A stretch of 64,000 nt of DNA, taken from assembly GCA_029204225.1 (NCBI GenBank), contig CM055113.1:25106930-25170929 (forward strand). Direction: 5' to 3'. Shown here in pieces: positions 34,297-48,415 of the stretch. This stretch comes from Diphasiastrum complanatum. Lineage: Eukaryota > Streptophyta > Lycopodiopsida > Lycopodiales > Lycopodiaceae. The position numbers were made by a program, and so were the translations under genes. The notes under the pieces were generated by a model that saw only the letters and a list, made by a program, of their open reading frames with translations, was not told the origin of the DNA and ran no database searches. Positions within the stretch are counted from its first letter, which is position 1. Every line of letters starts with the position of its first letter.

Positions 34297-37020
34297 GTAA
34301 GTACATTTTCGTTTGGCTGACATTATCGCAACCGCAAGAATATTGTAAAATTGAAGATGAGCAGTTTTTTTCAGATTACTCCGAAGGATTAGCAGATTCA
34401 CGGTGGAAGAAAAATCTACATTGGATCTCTGTTCAGGATATTTTTGATGTATATGAAGCCTTTGTACAGAGACAACCACACTCCAGTCACCATACCTGAG
34501 AATACCCTACGTTGCACTAACCTCTTACTGTCACTATTTACAAAATATTTGCTAAACTTGTTGTAGAGACGTTGCCCTTATGCTCTTTTTAGTATTGAAG
34601 TCGGATCATGACAGTATGACATGGCATAAAATTAAATATCGAATCAATGGTATAAAATGTGCAGTTCATTGGCGAGACATAATCAGGGTAGTAAGCATGA
34701 AGATCATGCCAATTCTTAAACCATGAAGTTGTGAACATCTTTCCAAGATATAATAACCATATGTAAAGTCTTGAGGTTCCTAGTAGGGGAATCAGATTGA
34801 TGACAAGTATGAACATTGTGGTGCCTACAAAGTTGAAAACCATATGACGACCATGATTTATTATGAAGCTGTGCATTGTAGCTTTAGTGTCTATACCATG
34901 TTCGATAAGGCATTACGCAATATTGCGATATTATGAATAGCGCCGTAGATGCCTATATGCAACAAAGCTAATCTCTCTCAGTTGATGCTTTCTTATTAAA
35001 ATCTATAGCAAGGATTATTAATAAGTTCATTTACTGTATTGAAGAATCTTTTTGGAGTCTATGGTTTTTTTATTGTAATGGAAAGCTGAAGTTTTAAATT
35101 CGGGACATTGAATCTAGACGATTTGTGATTTTGTATGTGAATATAAGCTCAAAGAATTATATATTTGTTTGCAAAATGCTTTATTTCGAATCGTTATTTG
35201 CATGAAGTCCATTTTCCAATGGGAACTTACGATGCTTAATCTTTTTCTAGTATGAGTGAGCTTTATCAACATGCCTAGTGGCAAATAGGTGATAGGTGCC
35301 TTTTACTTACAAAGGCCAATGATCTTCATGAAATCTTGAATCTCTAAGGCCATCTGATATAAACGAAACCCCTATCATAGACAATTTTCTATTTTCATTA
35401 ACAAGCAAGACAAGGAATGGCTCATAGAATTATAGAAAGAAATACAAATCGATGCCAAAAAACTACAGTGTTTCATTCATTATTCGAAAATGTGACAACA
35501 AGAGCAACTAATCACCTCAATAAGCTAAACCAAAACATTTAGAATCACAATAAATGGTACGCAAATCTAAAGAACGAAAAGGTACACTTATGGGTCAATT
35601 AGACAATAAGCTTGTCAGAATAAGTCTTCTATCAGCTTTGAGAGCAGAACATACTAAGATCATATTCGAACTGGATAATTCAAACAAATATCTTATAAAC
35701 ACTATACAAGTATGCATACTTTGGTTCATACTTGATTTTTGCACATGCTTTTAGTATGAGTTTCTCACATGGTGATTGTTTGAATTGAGAGCTGCAAAGT
35801 CTATAACTTTACTATTGTGACTTGTACTCCACGTAGTGGTTGTTTGATTTGAGGATTGTAGAGCGTGTCAACTAAGTTCATGAAATCTTTATTTTGTGTT
35901 ATGTCAAAGGCACTTCAGATTATGGCTTGATTTACAGGAAGCATGAGGGTCTCACGACGCTCCAGGCACAACTCTAAGTGTTGAGCAAGCTCGAATTCTC
36001 CTTTTCTTCTCTGAGGAAGTAGGGATTTCATTTAATTGGTTTTGCCCTTTGGTGGTAGCCTACATCATGACTAAGTCTTCTTTTCGTGTTTGGAGAAGTG
36101 ACTCAATACGTTGGTCTTTGTATGAAAGCTTATGTGGAGTTCAAGTCATCTGCTCCTATTGTGCATTGATGAAGTGACTGGGGATGTGATAGTATTTGGT
36201 TTGCGCTATGCACATGGTCTAAGACTTTGTGGTTGGCCTCCATAAGGTTGAATTTTGTCCACTTTCTGTGTAACGTTGGATGTACTCATAAACATCAATA
36301 TATAACGATTTGTGCATACTATCATTTATGCATAACGCTTGAAGCACGTTGCAGTTCTTGAAAGGTCCGACATTCATTGTTTGGATCAGGCAAGTTTAGT
36401 TTAAAAATTTCCATTTAGGCTGCCTTTTTTTTAGCTTAGGTAAAGCTTAAAGACGAAGGAGAGGTCTAGTAACCAGACCTGAGAGGTGGAAACTTGTCAA
36501 CTGATGCCTTTTGGAGAATTAGGTTCTTCTATTCCACAATGTATCTACTTTGCAGAGGGAGTTTAACTACGTTCACCAATATATCGGTGAAGTTTTTACT
36601 TAGTAACCAGACTTTTTCATTCTTCTGACACTGTTCACTATGTGATTTCTTATTCGAGTTTATTTTACCATTAGCAGCTTCAGTTTCTACAGAATTCATG
36701 CACATTATACTAAGTGACTGTGTCATAAAAAGTGGACATGTTGAAAGGAAATTATATTTTTACCATGGAATTCAGATTTTGCTCAAAATCGTCTTCGCTT
36801 ACTGTTTTCACAAAATTGCTTATGCTTGATAAATCATAATTCTATTTAGTCCCTTCTTTTGAAGAAATTCTGCACCGCTGTTGTATTTTTTCATGAAGCA
36901 CTACTTAAGCTGTTGCAAATGAGATTTTTGTTACAAACAATGTGAACTTTTATGTGCTATTTTCAACTTGTGCTGCAGGTTCAAAACTTGCATAACTATT
37001 GAAAGTCAGCATTTGACAAT

Positions 37021-40000
37021 ATGCCTTTGAAACATGCAAAGTCGGACAGGCGGGTCCCATCGTTTTATCGTTTAGTAGCTGCAGTGATCTTTGTGGCCTT
37101 TTTTCTTATTGCTTTGTGGGTTTTCAGTTCTCCATCCCAGCGTCCACAAGAGCTTTTGAATGAAGTTTCCAGTAAAGTGGAAAATCAATTAGGTGCTGAT
37201 GAATCCTCTTCAAGCCGTGAAACCTTTGTAGAGAAAGAAGAAGATGCACTGGAGCCTGATGAAAAAGAGGAAGGTGATCTTAAACTGAGTACGAGTAAGG
37301 AAAATGTTGCCACAAAACAAGACTCTAAGTCGCAAGCTGAAAATACTGAAACTATTGACGATGCTGTTGCAGAAGATATACAAGAGGATGGTAGTAACAA
37401 GGGCAAGAGTGATAGAGATAGTGAAACCAGCCCAAGGGATGATCAACAACAGGTTGATGACGGGATTGTGGGAGCAAGAAATTCTGCAGATGCTGAAAAA
37501 TCCTCAAGCAGTACTACAGATGAGCAGGAGAAAACTCTGAGTGAAGTAACTGGGACTGCTAAATTGCCTGAAGCATTACCTTCCGTCGCTCAGTCAGAAC
37601 TGACAACTGAAAATACTGAAGTGTCTGGCAGCTGGACTACACAAGCCAAAGAATCTATTAAGGAGAAAGAGCAGGAATCTCATTTGAAAGCTGAAAATGA
37701 AAGTGCTCAGAATGCAGGCACAAATCAAGCAGCAGTACCACAAGAGCTTGAAGATAGAGAAGAGGTAAAGAAGCAAGATGAGCAGGTGAAAGAAGAATTG
37801 GAGAAGAGTGATCCATACCACTGGAAGCTTTGTAAAGGAGGTGATACCACTGATTTCATACCGTGCCTTGACAACCAGGAAGCTATAAAAAAATTACCTA
37901 CGACTATTCACTATGAACATCGAGAAAGGCACTGTCCTTCAAATGATGAATCAGATTTATGCCTGGTTCCTCTTCCCAAGGGTTACAAGCCACCTGTCCG
38001 CTGGCCCAGGAGTAGAGATGAGGTAATATTTTAATTATAGAGTTTCAGCCGTCAAATTTGTTCTGCCTGATCTCTTCAAAGCAAAGAATTGTCAGGGTCT
38101 GTGGGTGAATGGCTCAAATGTTATATTCTGATATGGCCTTGAATCACACCTGACTATGCATGGTGTACTTACCAAATTGATCAGAACAGTTGCTGAATAG
38201 ATCATCTTCATTTCTTTTGTTGGTTTGATTCAATTTCTTACTTTTTTCCTCTATGGTTTTTCAAGACTCAACAGACATCAATTTGTAGGAAAAATGGATG
38301 TAAAACTCATCCAGTTGTAATAAGAGCTCATATTTATTGTATTCGTCAGCCTTACTACTCACATTCTCACATTTTTGCTCTTTTAGATGAATGCCTGGTG
38401 TCCAGAGGCGGTCCTTGATAACTGTCTACTGATACTGTGATGGTTTGAAATTATGAAGGGCTCATGGAAATCAAGTGTACATAATTGAACATTCCCTTTG
38501 AATCCACTTGTGAGCAACAGAATCTCCATGAATTCAAGTCTAGACGAGTAACTGTATTCGAATGGCAGTGATAGCTAGTGATGGGAGTACTATATTTACC
38601 TTCTTCTTATTCCCTGTTTCCTTATTTGACCTTGCTTAATTTTTGGTGTATCTTGAATGACTTGACTTGACTTGTCTCTTCCATCTAAGCATAAATGGCA
38701 ATTTCACATATTGATTTCAGCTTTTGACCATCTTAGAAATTCACCTTTGACTCAAAATCTTGTCTCGCAGATTGAATGTTACACACCAGAATCCACATTT
38801 TTGATTTTTGGAGTTCATTTGACCTATTGCTGTAGGCTATATCCATAGGCAAGTGGTGGGGAAATGAACATACCAAAACGTGTAAGGGGAACCAGAGATC
38901 TATTTGAAGAAGGTAGATATATAAGAAGACTTCAAGCTAGGCTGTCGTACAGGTCATGACGTAAATCTTAACAAAGAGCACTTTCTGTTTTCAGTACATA
39001 TGCATATGTAAAGTTTTTGCATGACCGCCTATTGGCCTGGAGGTATGTGTGCCTATTGCAATTGATGTTTTCACCTCCATGTCTTGCATGACCACTTATT
39101 GGCCTGGAGGTGTGTGAGCCCATTGCTTGTAAAATTGATGTCTTCAATTCCATATCTTGCACGACCTCCTATTGGCCAGGAGGTGTGTGACCCTGTTGCA
39201 TGTGAATTGATGTCTTTACCTCCATATGTCTCTCTCTCCAGTCTTGGTTCAAATAACCATGCCAAGCAGTATGTCATCAGGCTTTGTGCATCCTCAGTCT
39301 TGTGAGAGTCTAGTCTACACATATTGCTGACAACTATATGAATCTACCATTTTCGTGTTCCAAAGCTCGCATAAGCAACATCATCTTCATTTAATACCTC
39401 TGCCTCAACCTGAATGCATGTTATGGACACACAATCCATACTTCTCTACCATACATTTATTTGATCTGCAACTATCTGGGGTCCCGCAACTCTTCTATTA
39501 TGTTTAAACCCCTTTAAAATACATTTGATATTTAAATGGACCAAATGCCTAATAATGGGCCAATGGGCCAAATGCCCTAATTGGATGCCCTAGAATGATT
39601 GCGTAACTACTATAAATAGAGGCCATCATTTTATCATTATTTAGTTTATGTTTTGGAGTCTTGAGCTCTTTGTAGGGAAGTTCCATGTTTTTATTGGAGA
39701 TGTTCATGGTATGCCTTCTAGTCTTGCACCAGCTTGTACTACTCTCTTACTAGGTGAGGCTTGTTTAGTGATTCTTGATTGTTTTTCTAAATAAGCTCAT
39801 TTTTTAGCTGTGCCTTGTGGCATTAAAAGACATTGATAAGGCTCTCTCTCTCTCTCTCTCTCTCTCATGCATGCACACACATTATCAAAGCTCAATTGAT
39901 CCCAAGAACATACCATTGAATCGTGAAAACTCATTGACTTGTTTTTTCTCGTTCCTGAAGCTTTGAACCTTTTTTCAATCTTGTATAATGCTCGGCTGAG

Positions 40001-43000
40001 TTCTACTACAGATGCAGATGTCACAGACACGCTTATATGGTGATCAATTACAATTCATGTGGAGTGCTAGATGATAATGATTCTTTTTTAAATGGAAAAG
40101 ACAATTCGTTCGGTTGTTAAAATATAGAATTCTTTCCTAGATGGAAGAGTGCTATTCACACAAATTGCTTGTGGTGCGACCTCATCACTAAGCCGTATTA
40201 CTTTCTTTAAAAAAAGTACATCTTTGATAGCTTTTGACATGGGATGCTCATGTTACAAAATGCTATCTTGCTGTGAGTTAGAAATTCTGAAATGTTTTTG
40301 CTATGTGGTTTGACACGAATGACTCTTTGTAAACTTCTTATGGCTGTCTTGACTGTCCAATTGATCTTGCTATTGAGGAAGCTTCCCAGACCGAGAATAG
40401 ACTCTCTCAGTCCCTCCTTGAGGCGGGCAGGCTGAAAAAGCATGCACAATACCATCCAGGCTCTCTGCGCATCCCACACATAATCCATTCCCTTTATGTC
40501 TGCGTTGCTCCCACACTCCCATGTATGGGGCCCAGCTACGTATACTTTGAATTAGGTGTTTGAGTTTGCCCCTGTAGTCCCCTTTCCAAAGAGCTTTGAA
40601 ATTTTTTGCCCAACAATCTGAATGGCTGAGGTTTCATCTGCTATTCAACCTTTGATTCCATTGGTCTTTGCTCTTAAGTACGTTAAGAATGGCAAAAATT
40701 GTCAAATTTTGAGAGTGTTTTGTTGCTCCCAAAAGATAGTGTCAATAAAAGATAAGCTGTCATATTTCAGATTTCCAAGGGAGTATTAAGGACTTTCACA
40801 TTGTACTCCATATGGGCTTTGAATTGAAATACATGGTTTGATTATCCTGCATAGATTGGTCAAGATAGAAATGACATCAACTAAGCAACCGGTCTGTTTT
40901 TTCTTTTGGATTTTAAGCAACAATCAAGATAGTCATGGTATTGACTATCATTTCTCTCTTAGAAAGGTTACTAAGGTGGGGTAGTATGGTTTGGGTACTG
41001 TCCTAGTTGGCTTTTAAATCATTTTTCTCTACGTGTTTTATTTGATGGAATTGTCTTAAATAATTTTTGTAACGTCTGTAAATATTTTCAAACTCTTTTC
41101 ATTCAGTGCATTGTTGTTCTGAGATGGCTGCTAGTGGCTTCTGCCATGACTACTGTTTCGCAATGAGTAACGATAGCATGTGAATAATTAGTCTCAAGCC
41201 TGTACTGCCATGATACCTGGTGCTTAGTAGGATTTTCCAGATAACAACAATTGTTCCATCATTTTTTGTTTAAAAGTAAAAGGAGGTTTGTAGTTTGTTA
41301 TGTAGCTCAAGTCTAAATTTCTCCTGTGCATTGCTGTTTTGTACAGATTTATTACAATAACGTTCCTCATCCTGGGCTTGCCTCCTATAAAAAGGATCAA
41401 AATTGGGTTAAAAAATCGGGGGAACTTCTCATATTTCCTGGTGGTGGAACACAATTCAAGGGAGGGGCATCTCACTACATCGACTATGTTGAACATGTAT
41501 GTTTTTTCTCCAGTACATCATCCTTCTTGTCATAGTTGTGTCGAACAGCCGGTTCGAATCGGACCGGTTTGAACCGTTTTTTTTTGGTTTGAACCGGAAA
41601 AAAAAAACTTAAATTTTTTTTAAAAGAAAAAACGGTTTGATACTTTTATTTGGCATTTTCCACAAAGACTGACGTCAGGGTTTTTTCGAGTGTTTCATTG
41701 CACATTGTAATATGTATGGCGTGACATTAATGTTTTGAGTGACGAGTAACAATGATCAATCTTTCTAGTCATGTATGGAAGTTGGTAGTTACTAGCTAAT
41801 GTCACAGATGATATCAGATAGATCATAGCCAAAACTGCGGGCAACAGATGAATCAAGAACCCTAAATCACAGGTGACAGGTATTGTTAGGTAACAAGACT
41901 CAGGAGTTGCATGTCAGGATTCAAGTTTCACTGTCGATTAATCACAAATTATAATGTACATGTTACCCATTAACATTAAGAAAGGACTTGTTTTTGACAT
42001 AATCGAAGGGTAGAAACTAAGGGGGGGAGGGGGGGGGGGGGTCCTGATGCCATGAAATCAAAGCTAGCTGTCTGATGGTGTTCCAGCTGTAATGGTGCTT
42101 TATAGATGCTCTCTCATCCTAAATAAATCGTTGTCATTTTGAAGTGACTCTGCCACGTGGATTCACAAAGTGAGGAAACTGTACCTGGATAACTTCTAAA
42201 AGGATATGCATAACCTTCACTCAAAATCGAAGTTTAGAGAAGCATTCTCAAGATTACATGTCTTTGTGAATTATTGGTGGCAGGCATGTCACGATGAAAT
42301 CAACTTCGTTTTTCAGGGTGAAGGGGGAGATATAAGCTGCTTGGAGGGCAGGCAACTTGCGTGAAGTGCATGCTTTCACCAAGCAGTTGGGTTGATGGTA
42401 TTTTTAGTTGTCAGGCCTTTGGCTTTATTTGGGGCCCCATCATAGTATTTGACAATTGACCATTTTGTACCTTGTGCCTTTCAGTTCAGGCCCTAGACAT
42501 TACTAAGGGGCACTGTAGGGTGTCATTATGCATAGGTTATTGATTGGAGTACCGTTGGCTTTTACTTCTAATTTCAAGCAAGCATTTAGCTTTTAGTTCA
42601 GCTTAGTTCCTTTTTTAGCATTGTCATATAAGTATTCGTTAATTTCTTTTAGTACAGTTCTTCCAACAAACAATTCGTAGACCTTTTCGGACATAACTTG
42701 TTATAAGTGCACATTTTTGGCAGAGGGGATAATGTTCTTAATGTTTAGATCCATCTTTAAATGTTTTGGGTTTAAACCCTAACTGCAATCTTTCATGTCC
42801 AATTCCATCTACATCAATTGGATTTTCAATCAATTTGATCGAATATTTGGCTTCCACTCATCACATAGCCAAAGTATGTCAAGGTTCCTTCAAATTGGGT
42901 CATGAAGGTAGGTTTCTAAAAATCTCAAAAGTCCCAAATTGACACTTTGTTGCTTTCGTACTCTTCTTTTGGACATTTTCGGCGATCTTTATATCATTGT

Positions 43001-46000
43001 CATTCCTAGGGCAATTGAAGTGTGTTTCACATATCTTCATTCAGATGTGAGGTAATTGAGTTTCAATTATTTTCATTCTTTGTAACTAGTTGCAACGAAG
43101 CCTGATTCACTGCAACTAGCAATTTGCAAATCATGATTTGCAGTTGCGAATTGTTTTTCTAATTAAAAAAATATCCTATGCTTGAAAAATAGCTTTTCTT
43201 AGTAGTCCTTGTCCTATATGGAACCGCAGCAGATCACGTTCCGCTGCAACAGCGATCCGGAATGAGCATTCTGGATCGCCAACGTTCCGGACAGCATTGC
43301 CCCAAAAGGCATGCTTCTTCCTTGGATATGCAAGTTCAAAAAATGGGGAGTGGAGCAAATTCCTTTACACAACCTTTATGAAGCCAGTAAAGCTGGCGAG
43401 AAGAATGTGGAAGCTAAGTAGCCAAGAGTTTGAGTCTCTGATTGATACTAAGGATGTAATTTGGTGGAGACAATTCCAAATATCAAAGGAGTGGGTGAGG
43501 ACAACAAGCATTCTTTTAGTCAGTTACTGTCAATTTGCCCAACTTGTTTCTGATGGTAGCAATAAAAAAGGGATCAAGCATGAAATACAAAAAGGTTGTT
43601 GGAGGTTCTTGACCTCCTTTTTAGGATGAAGGGCATTTCTCATGCACAATACACACGACGATACTTGATGCACATATGCAATTTAGAACAAAGCATCATG
43701 TCTTCCTATTAGTTATTGTGTCTCAAAACACTTCTGAAGAGCTCTTCAATTTTCTTAAGCCTGTCAATCTTGACTTCCTGAAAGTGATTTGACAGGCTTA
43801 AGAAATAATGTGGCTAATCTTAGTAGGAATAATTGATGGGTAAAGTGGATGTTTTTAATGAGATGCACAAGATGGGTTCAATTTATACAATTGAATAGAG
43901 GCTTTCCCGATAAGATTTTGGTGATAAGACAGAGAAAGGAAGTCGAGAGGAAAGAATTGCCACTCTTAACAAATTACAAAGTCTTGTACGTCCCTTTGTT
44001 AACTGGTATAAAGGAGAAGTTCTAGAAAACTTACTGGAGTTTGAGTGTCCCACATTGTACTTGAAACTATGGACAACCTACATAAATTTACTTCCCTTAA
44101 TTAGTGCTTCAATCTGATACCCATATTGCCCCCCCAAAAAAATGATTCTCAAAACCCTAACGAGAATTGTGAATTGCAATTCAGATCGTGATTGGCTATT
44201 CTGGGTTGCATCATTGCTTTGTAACTTCAAACATTGCTTTGTAACTTCAACGTTTCATGCGTTTTTGTCTCTTTTTCAAGTGGTTTTTGTATCATTGTTC
44301 TTCCTACATTATGAGATGCTCATAATGCTCTCATTCGCAAATCAACAATTAGATAGAAGTTGAGCTATAGAGTTTTCTAGATTTAGCATGTTTTTGAGAC
44401 CTCACTTTTTTGTACTTTTTGTCATTTGATTATGTCACTTTCTTTGATATGGTAGCTACTAGAGTGTTCCATTTTCTTTTACAATTTGTTCTTTCTAGAC
44501 TTTTCAACACTTCGTCTCTTTATATTGTCACATGCATTTTTAGTGCCTTTTTACATTCTTCTTTTCCTACAATAGCTCACGTTATTTTATTCATTTCTCA
44601 TTTGGATAATGACATTTTAAATGTTGAAGGAAGTATTAAGAAGGCACTTTGAGGAGTACGCAATCACTTTAACCATTTAGGAATACATACAGAATTTCAT
44701 TTCATTTCATGCCAAAAGGCGTATAAGACGAACAAGTACATCAGATAGGATGGCACCAAGACGGAGCAATGCCGTCAAAACAACATAACTAAAACCAAAC
44801 TAACTAAGAAAAGAATAATGTCCAGGATTATACGGTACGAAGGACCATTCACAAATTCAACTGGGCACCTCTCCAGTGCTCTAACTCTCAACCTAACTCT
44901 GAACAATCTCAGATATCTCATTAATAGCGACGGATTTAATATCTACAAATCGAATGAAATCATCCTTGTAGATCATCCACTTTCCGTTTGTTAGAGCCTC
45001 CTGTTTTGCCTTTTTTCGTTCTTGAACCTGAATGAAAGTAAGGTCTTCATCCAGGTATATCGTGGTATCCCACAGTGTAGATCTCTTCCCTAGCACTTCA
45101 CGACGACCAGTTGTAGATGCAAAGCGTATGACAAGAGTACCTGGATCCTTCTTAGGCCGCCGTGCAATATCCATATCTTTATGGTGGTGTTGAAGAATCT
45201 CTTCAAGAAACTTCTTAGCTTCACCAACAATACATGGGAGTTCGTAATACCTCTGACCCGGACATTAAGAGTCTTTTGCTCTTGCAAACGGCTCTCGGTG
45301 AACGTAGCGATAAATGAAGATGGAGGTGGTAGAACAACAATATTAGGACCATAAGCACATCTGCCCAAGATCGGAGAACGGTATGATGTTGTTCCACTTG
45401 ACTTTCAAGCTGTTGGATCTTAGAGTCGAATGAGAGGAAGCTTCGATTTGATAGCTGCAACTTCTTTTTTGAGATCATCGATAGACGAATCCAGTTTCTG
45501 AAGATGAGATTGCACAACATGGATCATAGCTTCAAGAGAAGAAAGTCAGTGGCTGTTGAGATATTTATAAGAACATAGTTGATCTGCACGAATGACGGAG
45601 ATCATAAAGGCTGGAGGCAAAAGTGATTCGTCTTCTCAAAGGATGGGCTATAGTGGATTCACTATTAGCAAGAATAGGATTTGACGGAGAGAGAGGGATT
45701 GCAACTGGAATAGAAGGGCAAGGTGGGTCTGAAATGGAAGAAGAAGACGAAGCAGATGAAGCAATGTTGGAAGGAAGGGCAAAAGCCCCTTTACAGCGAG
45801 GCATCTTAGCAGATGCTTGTTCAGATAGTGTAGCGTTGGCAATAAGGCGAACTAGGGCCAGATCCGTGAGCAGATAGCGCTGGCAGTCAGGTAGATGAAA
45901 ATCTGATTCCCGCTCAGGTGCTGATAGCGCTAACAGGGCCAGATGGGGGTAGCAGATCAACATGGTGATGGGGGAGGGCACACCTGCGAGCAGCAGGGCA

Positions 46001-46036
46001 CCAGCGATGGCAGATCTGCAAGCAGAGTGCCGTCGC

Positions 46037-46091
<55 letters not shown>

Positions 46092-48104
46092 ATTATCTTT
46101 TTTTAGGTGAGCTATTATCTTTTTTTAGGTACCATACGGTACATAAGATTAAAAAGTATGTCCGAGAAAAAAAATTCACTAATCAAAATGTTATTTTTTT
46201 TGCTGCTAGGTGATTCATAAATTTTTTGGGGCCCCAAGATCCCAAAAGAAGTCAACTTCCAAAAATAATAAGATTTCTAAATTTTTTAAGGAGAAGGAAT
46301 TTTTTCAGAGAAAAAAAAAAATCCAAATGTTTTATGCCCCATACCATGTGGAACCTGTTTGCTTCCAAATGTATGGAACCGAATGTTCCGAACCAAAAGG
46401 GTATCTATGCTTTTGAGACTTTAATAAGACCATGGTAACTGTTCATTCACATCATACCCAAACTGTATAATGAATCTTGACATGAAAGGTTGTCCTCCTA
46501 ATTGTTAAAAAAATTGGTTAGCAGTTGGAATGTATTGAAACGCATCAAGATTACAGAACGGGTACCATATATCAATTTTTGTTGTGAATTAGTCAGCCTT
46601 ACCTGATATTGATCAAGGTCTTGGAAGTTTATGCATTTTGGGAGATATTAAGTAGTTCACATGCCCCTTTCTCAGTCACGATTTTCTTGTTTTTTCAAAA
46701 TCTTCTACAGCAACACTTACAAATACCTATTATGCATAATAATTACAGCTTATTGTTGGAACAGGTGTTACCTGATATTGCATGGGGTAAGCACACGCGT
46801 GTGATATTGGATGTTGGGTGCGGCGTTGCCAGTTTTGCAGGTTTTCTATTTGACAAGGATGTATTAACAATGTCATTTGCACCCAAGGATGAGCATGAAG
46901 CTCAGGTACAATTTGCACTTGAACGTGGCATTCCTGCTATTTCAGCAGTAATGGGTACCCAAAGGCTTGTGTTCCCAAGCAATGTTTTTGATGCTGTACA
47001 TTGCGCACGATGTCGAGTTCCTTGGCATTTGGAAGGTAAAACTACTGAACCAAGGATTAAGGATAGCCAGAACTAATTACCAGTGAACTAGATCCTAGTC
47101 ATGAGGTAGATATAGTTTGATTGCAACATGTTTATTTTTGTTGAAGAACGCAATCTTCAGAATGCCGTTTTAAATTTACGAATGTTTGCTACTATGCTAG
47201 CTTGTAAACATTCTCTAAACTGTGAGAGACTGTTTGAAAGTAACTTCAAGTTAGTAGGATTTTTACAAGCTTTGTGGCTTTGCCAAGGATGCAATAGGAG
47301 GCAAGCTTCTTTTGGAGATAAATAGAGTTCTAAGACCTGGAGGTTATTTTATCTGGTCTGCAACCCCGGTATACCTTCACGAAGCAGAGGATGTTCAAAT
47401 TTGGAAAGGTACGAGTACCTTGATTAAGGTCATCCTGTTTTACACTGTTACAAAATAGTGTGTGGGAAGGGTAACATTCCTCATTCTGTCCATAACATAG
47501 TTCACAATCTGTGATCTGCAGAAACTGCATCTTTGGCAGCAGCAATGTGCTGGAACCAACTTGCAAGGACAGCTGACTCATCAACAAGAATTGGTGTTGC
47601 TATATTCCAGAAACCCAAAAATAACTTCTGCTATGAGCATCGGAAAAGGAAAAGGCCACCAATCTGCAAGGATAATGAAAAACCTGATGCAGCATGGTAG
47701 AGTTGACATAGACCTTATTGCTTAAATTTAGTTGCATCAGAGTGACAATCTTGGTCTGCAGTGTGCTGGAGAACTGTTCTAATGTTCTGGACAGCTGACC
47801 ACATCCATACCTGAAAGCAAAGCAAAGAAAAACCCAGACCTGAAGCCTGCAGGTCCACGTGCTAAACAGGAGCTCTAATCTAAAAGAAAATAATCTCTGA
47901 ATAGTACAAAATTGACGCATAGACGATATGTTGCGAATGGTATAAATATGCTCTCAGCTGAGCCGGCTAAAGAAAGATGTGATGTGAGGTATCGATGACA
48001 TCATGATAGGAGGACCAATGCTGTAAAATAGCGTTGATGGCATCTGTGCCTTGGTCTCTGGTATCTTTGACTATATGCACTCGTAGTACGTCGAGGCTCT
48101 AGCT

Positions 48105-48149
<45 letters not shown>

Positions 48150-48338
48150 CGAGCTCTTTATTAACTTCTTTTGGGCACCCGTGGGTGCACAAGACCAAAA
48201 AGAAAATATGTACAAGCAACAGTGGGAGCATCATCCATAGGAGGATGTGGCCGTAAAATGCTATAAACTAGCTACGAATGAAAGTAGAACGAAGCAGAAG
48301 TGAAATAAGCCCACAACCCGGGTCAGGTATAACAGAAG

Positions 48339-48415
<77 letters not shown>

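Larger units (their letters stand above)
38023..41346 (+). other. Intron 1 of the methyltransferase gene
   Basis: 3.3 kb bounded by GAG|GTAATA and TTTGTACAG. It holds a ~70-bp triplicated repeat, a LINE 3' end with a (CT)n tail and a minus-strand LINE zinc-finger fragment. No host exon was found inside: exons 1 and 2 join directly within the conserved PMT domain. Confidence 0.85.
41497..46764 (+). other. Intron 2 of the methyltransferase gene
   Basis: 5.3 kb from CAT|GTATGT to GGAACAG. It includes a 21-base G-rich run (42021-42041), a 16-bp palindrome (GCAAATCATGATTTGC, 43126-43141), an unrecognised 110-codon frame (43297-43629), an ORF1-only LINE (44690-46038) and a (GA)n tract. The flanking exons join within the conserved domain, so nothing coding is lost. 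Confidence 0.85.

Noticed and set aside
33758-34479. Two minus-strand frames of about 140 codons near the methyltransferase promoter
   Set aside because: No domain. They lie over the probable 5' UTR and promoter and are explained by higher GC content.
41550-41640. Inverted GGTTTGAACCGG-type motifs as a miniature transposon
   Set aside because: The arms are short and low in complexity (poly-A/T between). No second end or target duplication was found.
43297-43629. 110-codon plus-strand frame in intron 2
   Set aside because: It is open and somewhat protein-like ([14 protein letters not shown]) but has no recognised motif, and the flanking exons join without it. It is left as unexplained intron sequence.
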